A stretch of 8,354 nucleotides of DNA, taken from NCBI GenBank assembly GCA_003647435.1, contig QMMV01000063.1:1-8354 (forward strand), written 5' to 3'. The DNA is from Deltaproteobacteria bacterium (GTDB taxonomy: Bacteria; Desulfobacterota; Desulfobacteria; Desulfobacterales; C00003060). Positions 1 through 5,709 of the stretch are shown one piece after another. Both the position numbers and the translations under genes were made by a program. Below the pieces are notes generated by a model. The model ran no database searches. It saw nothing but the letters and a program-made list of their open reading frames with translations, and was not told where the DNA came from. Every line of letters begins with the position of its first letter. Within the stretch, counting starts at the first letter, position 1.

Positions 1-198
1 CTGGATATTCACCCTTGACGATAACTGATATTGTGAGCGAATGGATGTTATTTGAACTTCTAAGCGCTGTTTTTTCTTTACGCTCAGTTAGGCTCGAGTT
101 TGAGACGGTCTCCAATCGGATGGACTGTCCGCAATAATATTTTCAAAAAGCTAAACTGATACAAAAAGCTTTTATGTAGCGCAGGGACGGTGAACGTC
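1..198. other. Intergenic or edge sequence with no supported gene
   Basis: No convincing gene is visible. Two opposing frames stay open: on the plus strand from the left edge to a TAA at 135-137, and on the minus strand from about 134 down to the left edge. Neither has a ribosome binding site with a good start, and the minus frame has no ATG, so I do not call either. The stretch lies downstream of the DUF3047 gene and could hold its transcript end, but no classic terminator (GC-rich stem followed by a T run) is present. Small palindromes occur at 102-112 (GAGAC-G-GTCTC) and at 186-198 (GACG, 5-base loop, CGTC), the latter directly after the DUF3047 stop codon. Confidence 0.5.
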
Positions 199-861
199 TT
201 ATTTGTTCATTATCATGATCTTCTTATATTGTGCAATGGCCTTCGATTTGGTGTTGTCTGCATCTGACATGATACCAATAGCTTTTACATGTTCTGGCTC
301 GTGGCCGAAAAGTCTTTTGTAATCTTGATAGACGTTTACTTTTTCGGAAACCCACCTCCTGAGAGGTGAAAACCGGTTTCTAAGGACCACGATTTTCGTC
401 TTGCTGCTATACGGGCTATGAGTAGTTGTTCCTATGGGCAGAGATGCACTCCAGACATACTTGATATTATCCGGCCTGAAGCGGCCCGGGAAGATCACGT
501 AGATGGCAGCCGCGCTGTCTCCGGTCTTTTTATACCTTTCATCACCGCCTTCAGGGAGTTCAATCACTTTCCACTCCCACGCAAGATAAGGGTATTCGTT
601 GAGGTCATACTCAAATTTCCTCGCTATCGTAACAGCCGACTTTATTGCTTTTGCCTCAAGGTAAGTTTCGTGATTTGACCTTATGGTGTAGACACTGCTT
701 CCATCGCCTCCGCGCGATTTCCAGCCGTCGGGAAACGTACCGGGTGCAAACCTCGAAAAGTCTTCAACCTGTTTTATGGCGACATCCTCGGCAGCCGGCA
801 GTGCGGGGTACATGAGGATAAATAGTATCGTAATTGAAATAGCTGTCATTGCTGTACGCAT
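199..861 (-). CDS. Secreted DUF3047 family protein
   Basis: Encodes 220 residues. The start is placed at 861, not at the in-frame ATG at 885, because AGGAGGAG lies 7 bases before it (869-876) and because the protein then opens with a textbook Sec signal peptide: MRTAM, a hydrophobic stretch over residues 7-21, and a small-residue cleavage region ALPAA near 20-24. The mature part fits the DUF3047 family by my recognition: an opening VEDFSRF segment with FPDGW, a central DSAAAIYVIFPG strand, KYVWS around residues 134-138, and a closing block with DYKRLFG and then MSDADNTKS at 198-206. Length is about normal for the family. It should be periplasmic or possibly exported. No enzymatic role is established for the family to my knowledge, and none is assigned. 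It is divergent from the exporter operon, separated by a repeat-rich gap, so shared function is not implied. Confidence 0.85.
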   Translation of the reverse strand: MRTAMTAISITILFILMYPALPAAEDVAIKQVEDFSRFAPGTFPDGWKSRGGDGSSVYTIRSNHETYLEAKAIKSAVTIARKFEYDLNEYPYLAWEWKVIELPEGGDERYKKTGDSAAAIYVIFPGRFRPDNIKYVWSASLPIGTTTHSPYSSKTKIVVLRNRFSPLRRWVSEKVNVYQDYKRLFGHEPEHVKAIGIMSDADNTKSKAIAQYKKIMIMNK

Positions 862-868
862 GTTGCTA

Positions 869-876
869 CTCCTCCT
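869..876 (-). promoter_or_regulatory. Strong ribosome binding site deciding the DUF3047 start
   Basis: On the minus strand this reads AGGAGGAG, a near-perfect anti-16S match, 7 bases before the ATG at 861. The alternative ATG at 885 has only a short AAGGA directly abutting it, which is too close to act well. The site therefore supports the shorter, signal-peptide-leading protein. Confidence 0.85.
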
Positions 877-926
877 GGGATTCATTCCTTGAATTTAGCT
901 TAGCTCCGCTCCGCAATTGGACTATT

Positions 927-999
927 GGAATAATGGAAGGGTTGAACATTGGTACCAAAAGATTTTGTCTTCTACATTGTTCCAACATTCCGTTATTCC
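927..999. repeat. Imperfect inverted repeat of GGAAT-rich sequence
   Basis: The left arm at 927-948 begins GGAATAATGGA and the right arm, read on the opposite strand from 999 down to 978, begins GGAATAACGGA. Aligned over 22 bases the arms agree at 18. The loop is about 29 bases and contains the palindrome GGTACC. Further TTGGAAT-like words flank it (about 925 and 1010). The form suggests a dispersed palindromic repeat or a small non-autonomous mobile remnant; from memory, similar ATTCC/GGAAT repeat runs are common in deltaproteobacterial genomes, but I could not check copy number. Confidence 0.65.
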
Positions 1000-1136
1000 C
1001 TGATCGAGGTTGGAATACTATAAATAGCTATCATGTCAAAAGGCTGTAGGATTTCTGACAGTCTTATGTAACTTATCATTATCTGAAAAAACTCCGTTGA
1101 TGTCAAATTAAACGGCTTCGAAATAACTCTCTCCAA

Positions 1137-1228
1137 CCTGCCATTTCGATCTGCCTCTTGCAGAGGGAAATCTTTATGGCGTACCTCGCTGAAAGGATAA
1201 GATTTTTCCCCGCGGTCGAAATGACAGG
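1137..1228. repeat. Large inverted repeat, MITE-like or dispersed palindromic element
   Basis: The left arm (1137-1174) starts CCTGCCATTTCGATC and ends GGGAAATCTT. The right arm (1199-1228), read on the opposite strand, starts CCTGTCATTTCGACC and ends GGGGAAAAATCTT. The outer 15 bases agree at 13 positions and the inner ends also match, with about 8 extra bases in the middle of the left arm. A spacer of 24 bases (1175-1198) separates them. A transcript would fold into a long hairpin. I recall closely similar TCATTTCGACC...GAAATCTT elements dispersed in environmental genomes. No transposase is nearby, so mobility is only inferred. Confidence 0.7.
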
Positions 1229-1277
1229 CAGGTCAGTCTGAATGACGGGTAAGTGGGTTGAAATGACAGATACGCCG
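1215..1277. repeat. Three degenerate 21-base tandem units
   Basis: The words GTCGAAATGACAGG (1215), GTCTGAATGACGGG (1236) and GTTGAAATGACAGA (1257) start exactly 21 bases apart. The first overlaps the right arm of the larger inverted repeat, so the element and the tandem units appear to be one composite structure in which the arm end was duplicated. The second halves of the units are not well conserved. Confidence 0.6.
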
Positions 1278-1295
1278 AGTGCGATTTTTACGAGG

Positions 1296-1391
1296 CCATC
1301 CAGCTTGACCCGGCTATCCGGATGGGGTAGAGATGATAAAAACCTGGTTGTTTGTCGCCCTGAGCCTGAGAAAGGGTAATTTTTCAGCGAC
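1296..1391. repeat. Two successive hairpins in the operon leader
   Basis: The first stem pairs CCATCC (1296-1301) with GGATGG (1320-1325). The second pairs GTCGC (1354-1358) with GCGAC (1387-1391), with CCCT and AGGG able to pair inside. The second resembles the remembered dispersed motif CCCTGAGCCTG...AAGGG. Neither is followed by a T run, so they are not called terminators. They lie upstream of the exporter operon and could be part of its leader if transcription starts before them. Confidence 0.4.
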
Positions 1392-1489
1392 TTGAGACAT
1401 GATGATACCCATTCATCCAAACTCCCTCCTCAATTGGGGAAAGGCGGGGTGAAGGGGGTAGCGGTCCAACGTATTGAGAAGTTATGCAA

Positions 1490-1494
1490 AAGGA
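1490..1494 (+). promoter_or_regulatory. Ribosome binding site deciding the ybhG start
   Basis: AAGGA lies 6 bases before the ATG at 1501. An in-frame TTG at 1474 would add nine residues but has no comparable site, and the protein from 1501 begins directly with a positively charged N-terminus followed by a hydrophobic helix, as expected for this family. Confidence 0.75.
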
Positions 1495-1500
1495 AACATT

Positions 1501-2568
1501 ATGAAAGTGAGATATGCCTTGATTGTATTTGCTGTGTTAGGAGGAATAGCTGTTTGGTCCTATTTGTACCTTCGTCCTGCCGAAGAGACAGGCTTTGTCT
1601 ATGTAAGCGGTCGAATCGAAGGAGATGAAGTAGATGTGGGTATCAAGGTAGCAGGCAGGATAAAGGAGTTAAGAGTAAAGGAAGGAGAAACAGTCAAAAA
1701 GGATCAGGTCGTTGCCACTCTCGATGCAAGGGATCTGAAGGCAAGGTTAAGCCAGGCTGTGGCGGCCAAAAAATCTGCGAACGCTCACGCCCTGGCTGCG
1801 AAGGCGGAACTTGCAGTTTACAAAAAAAGACTTAAGGCGGCGGAAACGGGCAGAACCTATTTAGCAAAGCAGGTTGAAGCCGACTTAAAGGTCGCTGAAG
1901 CCAATCTCGAAAAAAATGAAGCCGATCTGAATAGGTTCAAGACCCTGTTAGAGGAAAATGTTATTCCGTTGGAAAAATTCGAGAAGATAAAGGAAGCCTA
2001 TAGAATCAGTCTTGCCCGTTATAAGCTTGCTCAGAAAGGGTGGGTGCGTGTTAAGGCAAAAAATGAGCAGATAGATTCCTTAAGAGAGGCTGTAAGTGCC
2101 AAGGAGAGGGTATATCAGTCTGCTCTATCTGCTGTGGACCAGGCAGAGGCAGCGATAAGCGAAATCAAGTCCTATCTTGAGGACACTATCGTAAAGGCTC
2201 CATGTAATGGCACGGTGATGGTAAAAATGGTTGAGCCGGGCGAGGTCGTGCCGGCAGGTGCACCTCTTGTTACTGTTATTGAGCTGGATAAACTTTACCT
2301 GAAGGGTTATGTGCCGGAAACCAAAATAGGCAAAATCAGGCTTAATGCCCCCGCATATATAGTTCTTGATGCCTTTGGCGAAGAGCGTTTCCCCGCTGCT
2401 GTAGGTTACATAAGTCAATATGCCGAGTTTACCCCTAAGGAGGTTCAGACAAAGGAAGAGAGGGTAAAACAGGTCTTTGCAGTAAAGCTCTACCTGAAGG
2501 AAAATCCGAAACATCTCCTCAAGCCAGGAATGCCTGGTGACGGGTATATCAAAATAGAAACACCATGA
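1501..2568 (+). CDS. ybhG: HlyD/YbhG-type periplasmic adaptor (membrane fusion protein)
   Basis: Encodes 355 residues. It should be anchored in the inner membrane by one N-terminal helix (about residues 5-24, after MKVR) with the rest in the periplasm, linking the ABC pump to an outer-membrane channel. Domains in order: first half of a biotinyl-lipoyl-like domain (about 33-75, with VAGRIKELRVKEGETVKKDQ), a long Lys/Glu/Ala-rich alpha-helical coiled-coil hairpin (about 76-225), the second half of the lipoyl domain (about 228-262, VKAPCNGTV and EPGEVVPAG), and a beta-barrel part. The segment AEFTPKEVQTKEERVK (308-323) is a mark of the YbhG/YhiI branch, as I remember it. The gene opens the operon and its TGA overlaps the next start by 4 bases (ATGA). 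The cysteine at about 235, inside the lipoyl-like repeat, is not a lipidation site. Orthology to ybhG is inferred from architecture and gene order. Confidence 0.92.
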   Translation: MKVRYALIVFAVLGGIAVWSYLYLRPAEETGFVYVSGRIEGDEVDVGIKVAGRIKELRVKEGETVKKDQVVATLDARDLKARLSQAVAAKKSANAHALAAKAELAVYKKRLKAAETGRTYLAKQVEADLKVAEANLEKNEADLNRFKTLLEENVIPLEKFEKIKEAYRISLARYKLAQKGWVRVKAKNEQIDSLREAVSAKERVYQSALSAVDQAEAAISEIKSYLEDTIVKAPCNGTVMVKMVEPGEVVPAGAPLVTVIELDKLYLKGYVPETKIGKIRLNAPAYIVLDAFGEERFPAAVGYISQYAEFTPKEVQTKEERVKQVFAVKLYLKENPKHLLKPGMPGDGYIKIETP

Positions 2569-4400
2569 TTGTTGTCAGGCAATTAAAGAAGCGTTTTAAG
2601 AAAAGAGAGGCGGTAAAAGATGTAGGCTTTGAGGTCAAGAAGGGCGAAATCTTTGGTCTAATAGGACCCGATGGAGCTGGAAAATCAACTGTAATGAAGA
2701 TCGTGGCCGGCGTGATGTCTTTTGAAGATGGAACGGTGCAAGTACTCGGGAGGGATTTTCGGAAAGAAAAAGAGACCGAGCAGGCGAAGGCAAAGATTGC
2801 CTTTATGCCCCAAGGGCTTGGCCTGAATCTCTATCCCACACTTTCTGTTGAAGAAAACATCGATTTTTTTGCTGTCCTTCACGATCTTCCCAAAGATGAA
2901 GCCAAAGGAAGAAAAGAGCTACTCCTTAAGGTAACCAATTTGACCCCATTTCGAAAGAGGGAGGCTCAAAAGCTCTCCGGCGGGATGACGCAGAAGCTTG
3001 GCGTTTGTTGTTCGCTTATTCACAAGCCGGAACTGCTCATTCTCGATGAGCCGACTACCGGTATAGACCCCATATCACGGAGAGAACTGTGGAGGTTGAT
3101 CGTCGATTTTGTGAGCAAAGAAGGGATGGCTGCCTTGATTTCAACCTCTTATATGGATGAGGCTGAACGCTTCTCCAGCCTTGCGCTCATGATAGATGGC
3201 GAATTTGTGGCTCAGGGAGCACCTGGTGAATTAAAAAGATTGTGTGGATCGGTATATGAGATAGATAAAGACGTAAAAGAGGTCTTGCCTGAGATTAAGA
3301 AGAAATTCAGGCACGTGAGGCTCAAAGGGAATACGCTGCGTTTTTTGGCTGCAAGAGAAATTGAAAAAACTTTCTTGCCTGTTGCCATAGAGAGGGTTGA
3401 ACCAAACTTGGAAGATGTCTTTTTGGCCTTGAAAAAAGAAGAAGAAATTGAGGTCAAGGCCCCCTTTACGCTCAAAGGGACGGTGCGAGAACATGCTGTT
3501 ACCGTAGAAAGGCTAACAAAGCAATTTGACAGTTTTGTTGCTGTCAGCGATGTCTCATTTCAAATAAATAGTGGGGAGATATTCGGGCTTTTGGGCCCCA
3601 ACGGGGCAGGTAAGACCACTTTGATAAAGATGCTTTGCGGCCTGCTCATACCAACGAGCGGACAGTTTTCTGTGGCGGGAAAGAGAAATCCGCAGGAAGT
3701 GAAAGAAATAATAGGCTACATGTCGCAACGTTTTTCTCTTTATAAGGACTTAACAATACTTGAGAATCTGGAGCTCTACGGGAATATTTATAAGGTACCG
3801 GCTCCCGTTCTGAGGGAAAGAATTTCCTGGGCCCTTGAGACCACAGGGCTTGAGAAAGCAAAAAACGAGAAAACCGATACTCTCCCCTTAGGATTGAAGC
3901 AGAGGCTTGCCCTTATGTGTTCTGTCCTCCATAATCCTGCGCTCATATTTTTAGACGAGCCTACTTCCGGCGTCGACCCGATACAGAGAAAGGTATTTTG
4001 GGACATTATTCATGTGCTGGCCGGTGAAGTTGGGGTGACGGTGCTTGTTTCAACCCACTACATGGATGAAGCAGAATACTGTGACAGGCTGTGCTTGATG
4101 GACCAGGGAGAAGCGATCGCTATCGGCGGACCGAGCAAGCTCAAAGAAGATGCGAAAGAAAAGATAGGCCATATATATCAGATTGCGCTTGATCATCCTT
4201 TTGCCGCCCTTGACATATTAGAGAAAAAAGGTCTCTATGCCAGCTTTTATGAGAATGGTATCCGTATGTACAGCCTGCAGCCCATTAGTCTTGATGACGT
4301 TGAAGAGCTTTTTTCGCCCCATGGGCTAAAGGTTTTTGAAATAAAAGAGGTTTTCCCATCCATTGAAGATGTCTTTGTGCACTTGGTAACTTCTCGGTAA
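2565..4400 (+). CDS. ybhF: ABC exporter ATPase with two fused nucleotide-binding domains
   Basis: Encodes 611 residues, near the length of E. coli YbhF, and powers the pump from the cytoplasmic face. Domain 1 (about 1-290): Walker A GPDGAGKS 34-41, Q-loop Q83, signature LSGGM 137-141, Walker B LLILDE 157-162, D-loop GIDP, and STSY where STHY is usual, so the H-loop histidine is Ser195. Domain 2 (about 310-611): Walker A GPNGAGKT 344-351, Q388, LPLGL 440-444 in place of LSGG, Walker B LIFLDE 460-465, H-loop His498. Both keep the catalytic glutamate (162, 465). Each domain is followed by the short tail typical of drug/lipid ABC-2 ATPases, ending in EDVF (283-286 and 601-604). There is no fused membrane part, unlike RbbA. 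The start overlaps the ybhG stop by 4 bases and has only a poor ribosome binding site, so translation is probably coupled. In E. coli the YbhF pump has been linked to drug (tetracycline, cefoperazone) tolerance and cation/proton exchange; the substrate here is unknown. Confidence 0.93.
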   Translation: MIVVRQLKKRFKKREAVKDVGFEVKKGEIFGLIGPDGAGKSTVMKIVAGVMSFEDGTVQVLGRDFRKEKETEQAKAKIAFMPQGLGLNLYPTLSVEENIDFFAVLHDLPKDEAKGRKELLLKVTNLTPFRKREAQKLSGGMTQKLGVCCSLIHKPELLILDEPTTGIDPISRRELWRLIVDFVSKEGMAALISTSYMDEAERFSSLALMIDGEFVAQGAPGELKRLCGSVYEIDKDVKEVLPEIKKKFRHVRLKGNTLRFLAAREIEKTFLPVAIERVEPNLEDVFLALKKEEEIEVKAPFTLKGTVREHAVTVERLTKQFDSFVAVSDVSFQINSGEIFGLLGPNGAGKTTLIKMLCGLLIPTSGQFSVAGKRNPQEVKEIIGYMSQRFSLYKDLTILENLELYGNIYKVPAPVLRERISWALETTGLEKAKNEKTDTLPLGLKQRLALMCSVLHNPALIFLDEPTSGVDPIQRKVFWDIIHVLAGEVGVTVLVSTHYMDEAEYCDRLCLMDQGEAIAIGGPSKLKEDAKEKIGHIYQIALDHPFAALDILEKKGLYASFYENGIRMYSLQPISLDDVEELFSPHGLKVFEIKEVFPSIEDVFVHLVTSR

Positions 4401-4403
4401 GCT

Positions 4404-4459
4404 CTGATATCCTGAGAATCGCCCACTGCCGCAACCCTCTCACTGTGGGGAGGTATCAG
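4404..4459. other. Imperfect stem-loop in the ybhF-ybhS gap
   Basis: CTGATATCCT (4404-4413) pairs with AGGTATCAG (4451-4459) with one bulged T, and inside it CCCAC (4422-4426) pairs with GTGGG (4445-4449). No T run follows directly, so this is not a classic terminator. It could be an mRNA processing or stability element that sets different expression levels for the ATPase and permease genes. This is inference from sequence alone. Confidence 0.4.
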
Positions 4460-4534
4460 TTTAGATTTTTGAAAATGTTATTGCGTATGCCTGTTTTTTA
4501 AAAGAGCTAAAGTGTTACGTGGGGAGATGGTAGG

Positions 4535-4612
4535 ATGATGGGGGAAAACCAGAAGATATTCAGCAGATATTGTATCTGGCCGAAGGGAAGAGAATGCGCA
4601 TCAGGCAGATAA
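4535..4612 (+). CDS. Possible 25-codon leader ORF overlapping the ybhS start
   Basis: A short frame opens with two consecutive ATG codons at 4535 and 4538, preceded by GGGGAG at 4521-4526 (8 bases before the first ATG), and ends at TAA 4610-4612, inside the start of the permease gene in another frame. Its product would be 25 residues, including FSRYCIWPKGR. The overlap would allow termination-reinitiation coupling to the permease start at 4594. There is no homology I recognise, and short frames of this kind arise by chance, so this is a weak call. Confidence 0.2.
   Translation: MMGENQKIFSRYCIWPKGRECASGR
4582..4590 (+). promoter_or_regulatory. Ribosome binding site deciding the ybhS start
   Basis: GAAGGGAAG lies just before the ATG at 4594; its GAAGG part is 7 bases away. 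An in-frame TTG at 4570 would add eight residues but is less well served, and the shorter protein aligns better with my memory of E. coli YbhS, whose conserved part begins RVRALCVKE, comparable to RIRQITCIF here. Confidence 0.7.
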
Positions 4613-5709
4613 CGTGCATTTTTGCAAGAGAATCACATGAATTCTTCAGGGACAAGATCCTGAGGGTGATAGCCTTTGCCATGCCTCTCAGCATTATGCT
4701 CATATTTGGATACGGCCTTGCCCTTGATGTCGAAAATGTACCGATGGCCATTGTAGACGAAGACCACACCCCAGCATCACGAGAACTTTCATACAAGTTT
4801 ATCGAAAACAAACAGTACTTTGATTTCAAAGGGTTTTTACCTAAGGTTAGTGCAATTGAGGACGGTATTCTGTCAGGCAGATTGAGATTCGGGCTTGTGA
4901 TCCCCTCCCGCTTTTACGAGCGCTTAAAGGAGGGAAAGTCTTCTTCGGTGCAGGTCCTCATCGACGGGAGTTTTCCCTCGCGTGCTTCTGTTGCAAAGAC
5001 CTACGCCCTCGGTATTATCAGCAATTTCAACCTTGAGCGCCTCGGTACAATGGTGAAAAAACTCCCGCTAAGAGTCGAGACACGCTACTGGTTTAATGAA
5101 AATCTGAAGCAGCGAAATATCACCGTTTGCGGTTTGATACCGATCATTTTGAGCATAGCTCCTACCATTCTGACCTCACTTCTTGTTGTAAGAGAAAAGG
5201 AGAGGGGCTCTATCTACAACATCTGGACATCTTCGATTACAAAGGCCGAATTTCTGGTAGGAAAACAGCTCTTTGCTCTTGCGATCTCAATGGTAAATTT
5301 TTTCAATCTCTTTCTCATCACGGTCCTCCTTTTTCGTGTGCCTTTCAAGGGAAATTTCTTTTTGCTCCTGTTTTGGGGTGTCCTTTATATCCTTGTCTCT
5401 ACGAGTGAGGGCCTTGTTATATCCTGTTTTGTTAAAACTCAGGTGGTAGCGGTTCTTGGCACCGTCGTCATAACGTTGATTCCGGCGTTTCTTTATTCGG
5501 GATATTTGGTGCCTGTAAGTTCTATGTCCGCTGATGCCTATCTCTTTGCGCATGCCTTTCCACCATATTACGGCTTGTCCGTTGCAAAGGGTCTTTTTTT
5601 GAAAGCTGCTGGTTTCAGAACAATCTTTCCAAAGCTCCTGGTGCTTTTCCTTTTTTATGTGATCTACTTTTCTTTGGCTATCCATTTCTTCAAAAAGAGG
5701 GAATCATGA
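4594..5709 (+). CDS. ybhS: ABC-2 type permease subunit, YbhS-like
   Basis: Encodes 371 residues; E. coli YbhS is about 377. It should be one of two integral inner-membrane subunits of the pump. The layout is standard for ABC-2 exporters: a cytoplasmic amphipathic start, a first membrane helix (about 24-44, ending in IFGYGLALD, a close match to IFGYGINLD that I recall from YbhS), a large extracytoplasmic domain (about 45-178) ending with VETRYWFNE, then five more hydrophobic segments near 179-199, 226-247, 255-279, 284-304 and 346-366. The VVREKERGSIYNIWTSS segment (198-214) is the cytoplasmic coupling region; the usual ERGTMEQLL form is changed to ERGSIYNIW. It is separated from ybhF by 193 bases, unlike the overlapping junctions elsewhere, and its TGA overlaps the next gene by 4 bases. 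Confidence 0.9.
   Translation: MRIRQITCIFARESHEFFRDKILRVIAFAMPLSIMLIFGYGLALDVENVPMAIVDEDHTPASRELSYKFIENKQYFDFKGFLPKVSAIEDGILSGRLRFGLVIPSRFYERLKEGKSSSVQVLIDGSFPSRASVAKTYALGIISNFNLERLGTMVKKLPLRVETRYWFNENLKQRNITVCGLIPIILSIAPTILTSLLVVREKERGSIYNIWTSSITKAEFLVGKQLFALAISMVNFFNLFLITVLLFRVPFKGNFFLLLFWGVLYILVSTSEGLVISCFVKTQVVAVLGTVVITLIPAFLYSGYLVPVSSMSADAYLFAHAFPPYYGLSVAKGLFLKAAGFRTIFPKLLVLFLFYVIYFSLAIHFFKKRES

Larger units (their letters stand above)
862..1500. other. Repeat-rich divergent intergenic region
   Basis: About 640 bases between the divergently transcribed DUF3047 gene and the ybhG-like gene. The open frames here are short, lack ribosome binding sites and run across the repeats, so I treat them as non-coding. 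The region is a patchwork of an inverted repeat at 927-999, a larger inverted repeat at 1137-1228, a 21-base tandem repeat at 1215-1277, hairpins at 1296-1325 and 1354-1391, and a G-rich segment near 1421-1458. Promoters for both flanking genes should lie here or inside the repeats, but I cannot identify either with confidence. Confidence 0.7.

Noticed and set aside
166..176. AAAAGCTTTT palindrome as terminator of the DUF3047 gene
   Set aside because: It is an AT-rich self-complementary word with no loop and no GC-rich stem, so it would not form a stable terminator.
418..678. Plus-strand ORF of 86 codons
   Set aside because: It lies wholly inside the well-supported minus-strand DUF3047 gene and has no binding site or recognisable protein features.
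861..885. Longer DUF3047 start at 885
   Set aside because: It would put charged residues (RRSS) ahead of the signal peptide, has a poorly spaced binding site, and overlaps the strong binding site for 861.
849..1049. Plus-strand ORF of 66 codons in the divergent gap
   Set aside because: It crosses the DUF3047 start and one complete inverted repeat, and its product looks like translated repeat sequence.
1215..1277. CRISPR array
   Set aside because: Only three units of 21 bases with a short degenerate core, no distinct spacers and no cas genes.
1305..1333. Possible sigma-70 promoter: TTGACC, 17 bases, TAGAGA
   Set aside because: The -35 is good, but the -10 is poor, and the -35 lies in the loop of a hairpin; one such match in 600 bases is expected by chance.
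1103..1420. Minus-strand ORF of 105 codons in the divergent gap
   Set aside because: It spans the large inverted repeat, the 21-base tandem units and two hairpins. Its peptide is explained by those repeats, and there is no good ribosome binding site.
3212..4006. Several minus-strand ORFs of 70-90 codons inside the ATPase gene
   Set aside because: Shadow frames opposite a gene with clear Walker and signature motifs.
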